Origin: Carthagonibacter metallireducens
Lineage (GTDB): Bacteria; Gemmatimonadota; Gemmatimonadetes; Palauibacterales; Palauibacteraceae
NCBI GenBank assembly: GCA_023554445.1
Contig: JAMJQQ010000094.1
Coordinates: 20,488 to 84,487, forward strand
Length of the DNA stretch: 64,000 nucleotides
Direction: 5' to 3'
Every line of letters starts with the position of its first letter. The stretch's first letter is position 1. Positions 8,680 through 16,502 of the stretch are shown here, piece after piece. Position numbers and translations under genes: made by a program. Under the pieces are notes generated by a model. It did no database searches. It had not been told where the DNA came from and worked only from the letters and a program-made list of their open reading frames with translations.

Positions 8680-8937
8680 ATGGACCGAAGCCGCTCGAAT
8701 TCGACGGGAGCGACGCTGCAACGTCCACGGTTCCTTGGCCTGCGGACCCTGAATTGGGTGCTGCTCATCGTAGGAATCGTGGCCGTTTTGTTTGGCTACT
8801 TGCTCTTGAATCGGGGATCCGTGACCGCAGCCCCTTTGATGCTCGTATTCGGGTACCTGGTCCTGATTCCGGCAGGTCTGATGGTCGGACTCAGGCGGTC
8901 ATGGAGGGACGAGCCCGACGGCCCGGGGGGCGAATAG
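8680..8937 (+). CDS. Small two-helix membrane protein of unknown function
   Basis: An 85-residue protein with two predicted membrane helices (about 25-43 and 49-70) and a charged C-terminal tail. The start is supported by GAGAGG eight bases upstream and by a 9-bp gap after the peptidase gene, which suggests it is the last gene of the yggS operon. I do not recognise a family with confidence; small proteins of this layout often assist assembly of larger membrane proteins. Its TAG stop (8935-8937) lies inside the tRNA-Val gene. Confidence 0.65.
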   Translation: MDRSRSNSTGATLQRPRFLGLRTLNWVLLIVGIVAVLFGYLLLNRGSVTAAPLMLVFGYLVLIPAGLMVGLRRSWRDEPDGPGGE

Positions 8938-9002
8938 CTCAGCTGGTCCAGAGCGCCTGCCTTACAAGCAGGAGGTCGCAGGTTCGAATCCTGCTTCGCC
9001 CA
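8928..9002 (+). tRNA. tRNA-Val, anticodon TAC
   Basis: A complete cloverleaf of 75 nt: acceptor GGGCGAA (8928-8934) pairs with TTCGCCC (8995-9001), discriminator A at 9002; D arm GCTC/GAGC; anticodon stem CCTGC/GCAGG with loop CTTACAA, anticodon TAC; T arm GCAGG-TTCGAAT-CCTGC. It decodes GUA and probably GUG. The 3' CCA is not encoded (TTT follows). The first 10 bases are shared with the upstream coding sequence. Confidence 0.97.
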
Positions 9003-9151
9003 TTTGCATTCGAAGCCGGTGACGTGATGGGCTCCGAGGTGATATCCGGAGCGGAACTTCGCCGGCAGCAGGGGGGTCGTAAGGGAGTAGACAGGTCGGA
9101 AGCGGCCGTCACGGCCCGATTGACGGTGGACAGATCTTCGAGGACGGTAGC

Positions 9152-10906
9152 ATGAATCGAGTTGCAGGTATCACAGTCCGGCTCGCGCTGAGCTTCGCCG
9201 CGGCTCTCGCCGTGTCTCTCACACAGGCAGAGCTGGCAGTCGCGCAGGAAGGCAACGGCGGCTCCGGAGGCCGGGCGCGCGTCCTCGTTGCGCCGCTGAA
9301 GTCCGGGAATGGAGTCAAGAAGGACTTCGGCAAGAAGGTGTCGGAGGAGGTTCAGGACGATCTCAGGGACTTTCCGACCCTCACGACGATCGAAGAGAAA
9401 GTCATCGACGACGAGTTGAAGCGTCTGAAACTGGACAAGGACGACCTCGGACTTATCCAGTGGCGCCAGCTGGCAGGTCGGCTGGATGCGGACCTCGTCA
9501 TGTATGGCGAAGTCGCGCGCGGCGGAGCCGGAAATACGCTGAATGTCAGCTTCGTGGACGCACGAAGCGGCGATGAGCTGGCCGTCCCTCCATTCGCTGT
9601 GGCCGGAGACGGCAAGGACGAAGTGCGGGAAGCGGCCGATGTGATCGTCGAGGCGTTCGAAGGACAGGTGGAGTACCAGCGCGCGGTCCTGTTCTGTCAG
9701 GATTACCTCAGTGCCGAACAGTACGAGGATGCGATTCGAAACTGCGACGAGGCGCTGGCGCGCAATCCGGGATCGAGCACTGCGCATTACCTGCGCGGTC
9801 GAGCATACATGGAGATCGAAGACTTCGAGAGTGCCAGGAGCGACCTCGAAACGGTGATCGAAGAGAACCCTGCCGAGGTTCTGGCGCTGCAATCGCTCGC
9901 CTACACCGAGGCCAAGCTCGGCAACACGCAGAGGGCGACAGAGCTCTACCGCGAATACTTGAATTTCAATCCGGGTGACGCGAGCGTTCGGATGACGATC
10001 GCATACGATCTGGCGCAGGCTGGTGCCTACGATCCGGCGATCGCTCTTCTCGAGGAGGGCCTCGAGGTCGATCCGGAAAACGCCGAGCTGTGGGAGTATC
10101 TCGGTAACGTTTCGCTCAACAAGGGCACGGCATCGGACACCGAGGCCGGCGACGCGGCCATCACCGACGAGGCTGCGGTCCGGCGAGCTGCCGAATCCTA
10201 TGACAGGGTACTCGAGATCAAGGGCGAGGAGACCAGCCCCGAGATCCTGCGCAACGTGATAGCCGCGCACCTCGCTCTCGGGGACTACGAGCAGGCACTC
10301 GCGTTCGCCGACCGCGCCCAGGCCAGCCGTCCCGATGATCCGGCCATCTGGTCGATGAGGGCTGATGTCCTGAACAAGATGGACCGACCGGCCGAAGCGG
10401 CCGCTGCGATGGACAGGGTGATCGAACTGGACCCCGCATATCCCAATGCACACGCCCGGCGTGGCTTCTTCAAGCTTGCCGCGGGTGATACCGACGCGGC
10501 GATCGCGGATCTACGGCTGGCCGTGGGAGAGGGGACCGATGCGGACGCAGTGGCAGGACAGATGCTGAGCCGTGGCTATAACGACTTCTTCAAGGCCGGA
10601 CAGTACGGCGATGCGATTCAAATGTTCAAGGTGGGGACCGAATTCGCTCAGCCAGGTCGGACCCGGGACCAGCTGTACTTCTTCACGGCATACGGCTACT
10701 ACCAGCAGGGTGTGGCAATCGACGCGGCGAACGAGTCGGCCGAAGCCTGCGATCCGGCGCGACGGGCGCTGTCGAACTTCGAACAGGTGCTGCCGAATCT
10801 GAATCGGGCCGGCAACGAACAGCCGAATGCGCAGACCGAGATCCGCGAGAGCACCGACGTGTACCTGTATCGCCAGCAGCAGATCATCAAGAAGGCCTGC
10901 AAGTAG
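9152..10906 (+). CDS. Secreted TPR-repeat protein with CsgG/TolB-like N-terminal domain
   Basis: A 584-residue exported protein with a Sec signal peptide (about 1-31, ending near AVAQ). Residues about 42-160 (RVLVAPLKSG..., DADLVMYGEVARG) resemble the alpha/beta nucleotide-binding-like fold of CsgG/TolB N-terminal domains that precede TPRs in periplasmic proteins. The rest (about 175-580) is a superhelix of tetratricopeptide repeats, for example AHYLRGRAYMEIEDFESARSDL and AWSMRADVLNK-type units. TPRs bind proteins, so a scaffold role in the periplasm is likely; no partner is indicated. It stands alone between tRNA-Val and a terminator. GAGGA seven bases before ATG 9152 fixes the start. Confidence 0.8.
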   Translation: MNRVAGITVRLALSFAAALAVSLTQAELAVAQEGNGGSGGRARVLVAPLKSGNGVKKDFGKKVSEEVQDDLRDFPTLTTIEEKVIDDELKRLKLDKDDLGLIQWRQLAGRLDADLVMYGEVARGGAGNTLNVSFVDARSGDELAVPPFAVAGDGKDEVREAADVIVEAFEGQVEYQRAVLFCQDYLSAEQYEDAIRNCDEALARNPGSSTAHYLRGRAYMEIEDFESARSDLETVIEENPAEVLALQSLAYTEAKLGNTQRATELYREYLNFNPGDASVRMTIAYDLAQAGAYDPAIALLEEGLEVDPENAELWEYLGNVSLNKGTASDTEAGDAAITDEAAVRRAAESYDRVLEIKGEETSPEILRNVIAAHLALGDYEQALAFADRAQASRPDDPAIWSMRADVLNKMDRPAEAAAAMDRVIELDPAYPNAHARRGFFKLAAGDTDAAIADLRLAVGEGTDADAVAGQMLSRGYNDFFKAGQYGDAIQMFKVGTEFAQPGRTRDQLYFFTAYGYYQQGVAIDAANESAEACDPARRALSNFEQVLPNLNRAGNEQPNAQTEIRESTDVYLYRQQQIIKKACK

Positions 10907-10991
10907 GCGGCCGGGTCCGGCGAATCCGCCGGTTCCTGACGCGTACTGAGCGAGGGGAAGACACTCCCGTCCCACGCCTCGCCTGATTCTG

Positions 10992-11026
10992 ACGCCCGCC
11001 GGGATGAGTTCCCGGCGGGCGTTTCT
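10992..11026 (+). terminator. Rho-independent terminator before the dcw cluster
   Basis: A perfect 12-bp stem (10992-11003 with 11011-11022), loop ATGAGTT, followed by TTCTT. It ends the TPR gene transcript. The remaining bases up to mraZ hold the mraZ promoter and operator; I see nothing else in 10907-10991. Confidence 0.88.
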
Positions 11027-11110
11027 TCGTTGGTGGACTCGATTTCCGTACATGTGCCTGAGGTGAAATCCGACTCTCCGAGCCTTGTTTCAACGGCTCT
11101 GAGTGCGGGG

Positions 11111-11139
11111 TTGCGTGTCCCTCACTTCACACATACAAT
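11111..11139 (+). promoter_or_regulatory. dcw cluster promoter upstream of mraZ
   Basis: TTGCGT (11111-11116), a 17-bp spacer and TACAAT (11134-11139), a good sigma70-type promoter. Transcription would begin near 11146, giving a 5' leader of about 57 nt before the mraZ GTG. It is the only clear promoter before the 15-gene cluster. Confidence 0.75.
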
Positions 11140-11173
11140 GGGGTGCAGTGGGGATAAGTGGGAAACTGTGGGG
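11139..11173 (+). promoter_or_regulatory. MraZ operator: four TGGGN boxes at 10-bp spacing
   Basis: TGGGG, TGGGG, TGGGA and TGGGG begin at 11139, 11149, 11159 and 11169, exactly one helical turn apart. MraZ of other bacteria binds three or four TGGG direct repeats with this spacing at its own promoter. The first box touches the -10 element and the others cover the start of transcription, as expected for autorepression. Confidence 0.85.
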
Positions 11174-11202
11174 ATTTCTCACATCTGCTGGAACGGAGCT
11201 AA

Positions 11203-11637
11203 GTGGGCGGCTTTCTCGGTAGTTACCTGTATCAGGTTGATGAGAAGGGTCGCGTGACTCTCCCTGCGGCCTTTCGGAAGGGTCGCGACGAGCTCGCGCC
11301 TTTCGTCCTGATCAAGGTTCATTCCGATGCTCTCACGCTCTATCCGGAAGAGAACTGGCTCGACGTCGAGGTCCGACTCCGGGAGTACGCGCGACGGACG
11401 CCGAGGGCGCGCCACTACGCGCTGGGGCTGACCTCGAACGCGACAGAGCTGACGCCGGACCGGCAGGGGCGGATCCTGATTCCCGAACGTCTGCGAGAAG
11501 TCGCAGGGATCACCGAAGAGGCGATGCTCGTCGGGGCGCTGGACAAGATCGAGATCTGGAATCCGCAACGATTCGAGACATCGATCGGCGGTGCGGACGA
11601 TGAGCTCGGCGAGATGTTCGCCGGCATCTTCGCCTGA
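11203..11637 (+). CDS. mraZ: Transcriptional regulator MraZ
   Basis: A 144-residue protein with two AbrB/SpoVT-type half-sites: residues 5-52 (YQVDEKGRVTLPAAFR) and about 78-125 (LTPDRQGRILIPERLREVAGI). MraZ forms a ring and represses the dcw cluster through TGGG repeats, four of which lie just upstream. It starts at GTG 11203 with GGAACGGAG about eight bases before. It is the first gene of the cluster and is followed by rsmH after 24 bp. Confidence 0.95.
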   Translation: MGGFLGSYLYQVDEKGRVTLPAAFRKGRDELAPFVLIKVHSDALTLYPEENWLDVEVRLREYARRTPRARHYALGLTSNATELTPDRQGRILIPERLREVAGITEEAMLVGALDKIEIWNPQRFETSIGGADDELGEMFAGIFA

Positions 11638-11661
11638 TCCGCGTCGCGAGAGGCGAATCCG

Positions 11662-12603
11662 TTGGTCGCGGATGACTTCTCGCACGAACCGGTTCTCGCG
11701 GAGGAAGTGCTCGAGCTTCTCGAGCCAGGACGCGGCGGGACTTTCCTCGACGCGACGATTGGCGGGGCCGGGCACGCCGAGCGGATCCTCGAGTCGGACC
11801 CGTCGGTCCGGCTGATCGGACTGGATCGGGATCCGGACGCTCTGGCGGCGGCAGCACGACGGCTCGGTGTCCGGGGGGACCGGGCCTCGTTGATACGGGG
11901 AAATTTCAGGAACGCGCCCGAACTGGTCGCCGAACTCAGTAGCGAGGGCGATCTGGCAGGCGCACTGCTCGACCTGGGGGTTTCGTCACACCAGATAGAT
12001 ACGACGGCACGCGGGTTCTCCTTTCGCCGAGGCACACCGTTGAACATGCGGATGGGCGGGACAACCGGCGGAGGGAGGACCGCGGCCGAAATTCTGAACA
12101 CGGAGTCGGAGGAACGGCTCGGAATTCTGTTCCGGGATTACGGAGAGGAACGCCGCTGGAGAGCGATGGCCCGAGAGATCGTCCGCCGGAGAAGCACGGC
12201 GCCGTTCCGGACGGCAGATGATCTGGTCGGCGTGTTCACGGCGGTGCTCGGTCCCGGGCTCGATGCAAGCACGAAGGCGCGACTCTTCCAGGCCCTGAGA
12301 ATCGAGGTCAACGACGAGATGACGGCCCTGCAGGAGGCTCTGATCGGGATTCGAGGCCTGCTCGCCTCCGGGGGGCGTTTCGTCGTGATCGCATATCACT
12401 CGCTCGAGGACAGAATCGTCAAGAACGCATTCCGCGACTGGAGTCGGGAGTGCGTCTGCCCCCCTCAGTTGCCCGTCTGCCGATGTCGTGGGGTCGCTCT
12501 CGGTCACCTTCTGACCCGCAAGCCCGTGCGTCCGCGGCAGGCTGAAGTGGAGCGGAATCCGCGAGCCCGAAGCGCCCGATTGCGGGCCTGGGAGAAGGCA
12601 TGA
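11662..12603 (+). CDS. rsmH: 16S rRNA (cytosine-1402-N4)-methyltransferase RsmH
   Basis: A 313-residue SAM-dependent methyltransferase (formerly MraW). FLDATIGGAGHAERIL near residue 30 is the SAM-binding loop; LLDLGVSSHQIDTTARGFSFRRGTPLNMRM and VIAYHSLEDRIVKNAFRDW are the family's diagnostic stretches. It methylates C1402 in the ribosomal P site. The start is an unusual TTG (11662), preceded by GAGAGGCG at proper distance; there is no ATG or GTG that keeps the conserved N-terminus (DDFSHEPVL). Its stop overlaps the next gene's start. Confidence 0.95.
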   Translation: MVADDFSHEPVLAEEVLELLEPGRGGTFLDATIGGAGHAERILESDPSVRLIGLDRDPDALAAAARRLGVRGDRASLIRGNFRNAPELVAELSSEGDLAGALLDLGVSSHQIDTTARGFSFRRGTPLNMRMGGTTGGGRTAAEILNTESEERLGILFRDYGEERRWRAMAREIVRRRSTAPFRTADDLVGVFTAVLGPGLDASTKARLFQALRIEVNDEMTALQEALIGIRGLLASGGRFVVIAYHSLEDRIVKNAFRDWSRECVCPPQLPVCRCRGVALGHLLTRKPVRPRQAEVERNPRARSARLRAWEKA

Positions 12604-12932
12604 TGGGCCGATCGGCAGGATCGCCACGGGGCGCGCGCCGACGTCGAGCCGTGATTCTCGCCGTGGCCGCGCTGGTCCTCGCCCTCGGCGTTTCGGTGCG
12701 CCGCAGCGTGCAAGGAACTCAAATCGCCGCAGAGCTGGCCGAGCTGCAGCGAGAGGAGCGGGCCCTGCACGCGCAATCGATGGAAGAGTGGCTTCGTGTG
12801 GACTCGCTGGAGTCGCGTGAACGAATACTCGAATCAGCCGTAAGGCTGGGCCTCCGGCCGTCACACGAGGGCGAGATTCTCTATCTGCCCGATGTGACTG
12901 CACCTTCTGGCGTTGGGAGTGCGGCCCGATGA
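12600..12932 (+). CDS. ftsL: FtsL-like cell division protein
   Basis: A 110-residue bitopic membrane protein: a basic cytoplasmic N-terminus, one membrane helix (about 16-35), and a periplasmic coiled coil (about 40-75) ending in the FtsL/DivIC-type ERILESAVRLGLRPS. FtsL links the FtsQ-FtsB-FtsL complex to the FtsW-FtsI synthase. Sequence identity in this family is low, so the call rests on size, topology and its place between rsmH and ftsI. It overlaps both neighbours by 4 bp (ATGA). Two adjacent ATG codons (12600, 12603) could start it. Confidence 0.85.
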   Translation: MMGRSAGSPRGARRRRAVILAVAALVLALGVSVRRSVQGTQIAAELAELQREERALHAQSMEEWLRVDSLESRERILESAVRLGLRPSHEGEILYLPDVTAPSGVGSAAR

Positions 12933-14983
12933 AGCCCGTCAAGAGCCCGGTGTCAAAGCGACACACGCGTCGCTGTCGATTCATGTCGCTCACGGTTGCA
13001 GTGACCGCGATCGGCATGACGGCTCGTGCCGCGCAGATCCAGTTGCTCCAGGCCGACAGGTGGCGGCAGAAATCAGAGATCCAGACCGAGACTCACGATA
13101 CTCTGCCAGCGGCCCGTGGAGGTGTATTCGATCGACACGGAAGACCTCTCGCAGTGTCGCTCGAGGCTTTCGACGCCTTCTTCGCGGCTGCGGAGAGCGA
13201 CGACCGGGAAGGAGCCGTGGAGCAGATCGCGGCCATCGTCGACCTGGACTCCCGATCGGAACGGCGACTTCGCGCGGCTACCGGAGGCTGGACGTCGATA
13301 GGGCGAGTAGATGGAAGGATCCGAGCATTGCTCGAGGAGACCATCGGGTCCGGCGTGCACTTCACGCCCGTGGTCACGCGTGCCTATCCCGAGGGCGATC
13401 TGGCTCGAACTCTGCTCGGAAGCGTCAACGAGAATGGACGAGGTCGCTCGGGTCTCGAATTGCTGTTCGACAGCCTGCTCGTCGGCACGGAGGGACGAGC
13501 AGTGTGGAAGGTCGACGCTCGCGGTGAGCGCTATCCGGTGCCCGAGGCCGGTCGTTCGCTGCCGCGTCCGGGTCGTGACGTCTATCTCACCATCGATCTC
13601 GAGCTCCAGGCAATTGCCGAGCAGGCGCTGGAGCGTGCGCTCGCGGAAACCGGTTCCTCGGGCGGTGACGTGCTCATGGTGGATCCGCGAACCGGTGAAT
13701 TGCTGGCAGTAGCCAGCCGCCGGGGAGACCGGAATTTCGGAATTCCCGCCTTCACCGATCCGTACGAGCCCGGATCCACCGTGAAGCCGTTCCTGATCGC
13801 GACTCTGCTCGAGGAAGAGCTGGCGACCCTGGACGACCGGGTGGATGTCGAGAACGGTGAGTGGCGAACCGCGCACCGCACCATTCGCGACGTGCATGGC
13901 TACGATTCCCTGTCGGTTGCAGAGGTGCTTCTCCACTCCAGCAACATCGGCGCGGCCAAGCTGGCCGCGCGGCTGGATCGCGGCCTGCAGTACGCCTATC
14001 TCCGCGACTTCGGATTCGGAACGCCGACCGGCGTCCGGGTACCGTCGGAATCCGCCGGCCTCCTGCGTCGCCCCGGCGAATGGTCGGCCGTCAGCCAGGC
14101 CTCTCTCGCCTTCGGATACGAGATCCTGACCACCTCGCTGCAGCTGGCGGTGGCGTACGGGGCCCTGGCCAACGGCGGCATTCTCATGCGTCCGTCCCTG
14201 ATTCGGGAGGTCAGGTCTCCTGAAGGTGAGGCGACCTGGCGATCCGAGCCCGAAGCGGTTCGCCGGGTGATCCGGGAGGATGTCGCGGATCAGGTTACCC
14301 GGGTCCTCACCTGGGTGGTGAGCGAAGAGGGCACCGGTCACAGGGCGGCGTTGCAGACCATACCCATAGCCGGCAAGACAGGCACGGCCCGGATCGCATC
14401 GAATGGTGGGTACGCCGAAAGGCGTTACGCGGCTTCGTTTGTCGGATTCGCGCCCGCCGACGACCCGAAGCTGGTGATCCTCACGAAGCTCGAAGATCCG
14501 AAAGGTCAGTACTACGGGGGTGGGATCGCCGCTCCGGTGAGTCGCGGGGTTCTCCAGGCAATGCTCGCCGGAGAAGACGCAGGCCTGCTCGACGATACGC
14601 GCGAAACCGCCGGATCAGCCTCGTTCGCGGCTTCCGGAATTCTCGGCCTGAACTGGCTGCGCCCCGGCGACTCGGCCGCTCCGCAAGGCGATCATGGCGC
14701 CCGGGATCGTCGGTCCCCAAGCGGGGCTTCGTCTCCATCGGTATTCCGCTTCGCTACCAATGGTGGCGGCAACGGCGCGCGTCACGTACCCGGGTTCGCC
14801 GACGAGCGAGAATCCGATGATGTAATCGTTCCGGATGTGGTCGGAATGGACCTGAGGGCAGCGGTCGGTAGGCTCTACAGGGTCGGGCTGGACGTGGAAT
14901 TGTACGGAAGCGGTGAAGTGGTCGAACAGATTCCGGCACCCGGAACCAAAGCGGTGCGGGGTGCCAGTGTCATTCTCCGCTGA
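12929..14983 (+). CDS. ftsI: Septal peptidoglycan transpeptidase FtsI (class B PBP) with PASTA domain
   Basis: A 684-residue class B penicillin-binding protein: one N-terminal membrane helix (about 17-36), a PBP dimerisation domain (about 60-220), a transpeptidase domain with all three motifs (Ser283-x-x-Lys286 in PGSTVKPF, Ser337-Ser-Asn339, Lys483-Thr-Gly485), and a C-terminal PASTA repeat (about 630-684, VPDVVGMDLRAAVGRL). A Ser/Gly-rich linker of roughly 60 residues separates the last two. It cross-links septal peptidoglycan together with FtsW, encoded six genes downstream. The PASTA repeat makes it SpoVD/PBP2x-like. Confidence 0.95.
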   Translation: MKPVKSPVSKRHTRRCRFMSLTVAVTAIGMTARAAQIQLLQADRWRQKSEIQTETHDTLPAARGGVFDRHGRPLAVSLEAFDAFFAAAESDDREGAVEQIAAIVDLDSRSERRLRAATGGWTSIGRVDGRIRALLEETIGSGVHFTPVVTRAYPEGDLARTLLGSVNENGRGRSGLELLFDSLLVGTEGRAVWKVDARGERYPVPEAGRSLPRPGRDVYLTIDLELQAIAEQALERALAETGSSGGDVLMVDPRTGELLAVASRRGDRNFGIPAFTDPYEPGSTVKPFLIATLLEEELATLDDRVDVENGEWRTAHRTIRDVHGYDSLSVAEVLLHSSNIGAAKLAARLDRGLQYAYLRDFGFGTPTGVRVPSESAGLLRRPGEWSAVSQASLAFGYEILTTSLQLAVAYGALANGGILMRPSLIREVRSPEGEATWRSEPEAVRRVIREDVADQVTRVLTWVVSEEGTGHRAALQTIPIAGKTGTARIASNGGYAERRYAASFVGFAPADDPKLVILTKLEDPKGQYYGGGIAAPVSRGVLQAMLAGEDAGLLDDTRETAGSASFAASGILGLNWLRPGDSAAPQGDHGARDRRSPSGASSPSVFRFATNGGGNGARHVPGFADERESDDVIVPDVVGMDLRAAVGRLYRVGLDVELYGSGEVVEQIPAPGTKAVRGASVILR

Positions 14984-15035
14984 GACGGATTCCCAGCGGA
15001 TCAGCGGGACGGGAGGACCGTGCAGGACGCAGCAG

Positions 15036-16502
15036 GTGATCGGTAGCGCCAGGGTGGAGCGAAGGCTCCATGAAGCGGGTCTGGAAGTGACCCGGGAGGG
15101 TACTCCGCCGCCCGGCTTCACGGCGCTTCGAATCGACTCCCGTCTCGTAACGCCGGGCGATCTGTTCTGCGCAATTCGAGGCACCCGGGTGGACGGGCAC
15201 TCGTTCCTCGATCGGGTGGCGGCTGCGGGTGCGGCGGGCGCGGTCGTCGAGCTGGCGGGAGGCGCGAGCAGTCTCCCCCGCTTCGTGGTATCTGACAGCC
15301 GCATTGCAGCCTCCCACCTGGCCGAACTGTTTCAGGGCGACCCGGCGCGCCGCCTCACGATCGCTGGAATTACCGGCACCAACGGCAAGACGACCACGGC
15401 GCTTCTGCTCCGGCATCTCACCTCCCACAGGATGGCGAGTGCCGCGGTTGGTACGCTCGGGACGCTCCATCCGGACGGTCGCCTCGAGGAGGGCCGGCTG
15501 ACTACGCCCGATGCGCTGGGACTCTCGGCTACCCTTCGGGCCCTGCTGGACGAGGGCGCCCGTTTCGTGGCGATGGAGGTCTCCTCGCACGCTCTCGAGC
15601 AGCACCGCGCGGATGCGATACCTCTCGCGGTGGCAGTATTCACCAACCTGACTCGCGATCACCTCGACTATCACGTCGACATGAGAGCTTACCGCGAGGC
15701 CAAGCTGCGTCTCATCGAGCTCCTCGGGCAGGATGGCGGGTGCGCCGTGAACGCGGACGAGCCGGCCTGGAACTCGGAGGCGTTCGGCAGTGCGCAGGTT
15801 CTGCGGTACGGCTTCGATGCGACGGCCGATGTGCGCGCTGAAGACCCCCGGTTCTCAGCCGGAGGGAGCGAATGGGATCTGGTCACCCCCTCGGGCCGAT
15901 CCGAGGTACGGCTGCCGCTGCTCGGTTCCTTCAACATCTCCAACGCACTCGCCGCCGCGGCGGCAGCGCATCTGCTGGGCCTCGACGCCACCGAGATCGC
16001 GCTCGGTCTCTCCGCGGCTCCCCAGGTGCCGGGGCGTATGGAGGTGCTCGTTCGCAGGCCTGCGCTCGTCGTTCGCGACTACGCCCACACGCCGGATGCC
16101 CTCGAGCGTGCGCTCGAGGCGCTCCGACCCTCGATCCGCGGTCGCCTGATCGTGGTGTTCGGCTGTGGCGGCGACAGAGATGCGGGCAAGCGTCCGGCAA
16201 TGGGTCGAATCGGAGTCGAAGGCTCGGATTACGCGGTCATCACTTCCGACAATCCCCGCACGGAAGACCCTGCGGCAATCATCCACGATACCATCGCCGG
16301 GCTGCAAGCCGGTGCGTGGGAGGCAATCGTCGACAGGCGCGAGGCGATCCGCACAGCTCTGGAAATGGCTGAGGCGAACGACGGAATACTCCTCGCCGGA
16401 AAGGGACACGAGACCTACCAGGAAGTGGGAGAGGAGCGTCTGCCCTTCGATGAAGCCGTGGTGGTCGCGGACCTGCTGGCGCAGAGGGAACGGAAACGAT
16501 GA
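15036..16502 (+). CDS. murE: UDP-MurNAc-tripeptide synthetase MurE (meso-DAP adding)
   Basis: A Mur ligase of about 488 residues. It shows the ATP loop GITGTNGKTTTALLLRHL, a central ligase domain with SSHALEQHR, and the motif DNPR in TSDNPRTEDP, which marks enzymes that add meso-diaminopimelate rather than lysine. KGHETYQE near the C-terminus is also typical. The start is uncertain: the frame is open from GTG 14913, and GTG 14961, 14967, 15036 and 15054 are all possible. I prefer 15036 because it lies after the ftsI stop with an AGGA ten bases before it. The 3' end overlaps murF by 4 bp. Confidence 0.94.
   Translation: MIGSARVERRLHEAGLEVTREGTPPPGFTALRIDSRLVTPGDLFCAIRGTRVDGHSFLDRVAAAGAAGAVVELAGGASSLPRFVVSDSRIAASHLAELFQGDPARRLTIAGITGTNGKTTTALLLRHLTSHRMASAAVGTLGTLHPDGRLEEGRLTTPDALGLSATLRALLDEGARFVAMEVSSHALEQHRADAIPLAVAVFTNLTRDHLDYHVDMRAYREAKLRLIELLGQDGGCAVNADEPAWNSEAFGSAQVLRYGFDATADVRAEDPRFSAGGSEWDLVTPSGRSEVRLPLLGSFNISNALAAAAAAHLLGLDATEIALGLSAAPQVPGRMEVLVRRPALVVRDYAHTPDALERALEALRPSIRGRLIVVFGCGGDRDAGKRPAMGRIGVEGSDYAVITSDNPRTEDPAAIIHDTIAGLQAGAWEAIVDRREAIRTALEMAEANDGILLAGKGHETYQEVGEERLPFDEAVVVADLLAQRERKR

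Noticed and set aside
9028..9056. A hairpin after tRNA-Val (GCTCCG/CGGAGC)
   Set aside because: The stem is only 6 bp and no T tract follows, so a terminator cannot be supported.
8939..10453. A 504-codon open frame on the minus strand
   Set aside because: It is antisense to the TPR gene and contains the tRNA; the long frame is a by-product of high GC and third-position bias. The sense frame has a signal peptide and clear TPRs.
14913..15035. A longer MurE start at GTG 14913
   Set aside because: It would overlap ftsI by 71 bp and add a segment unlike any MurE N-terminus; the exact start remains open.
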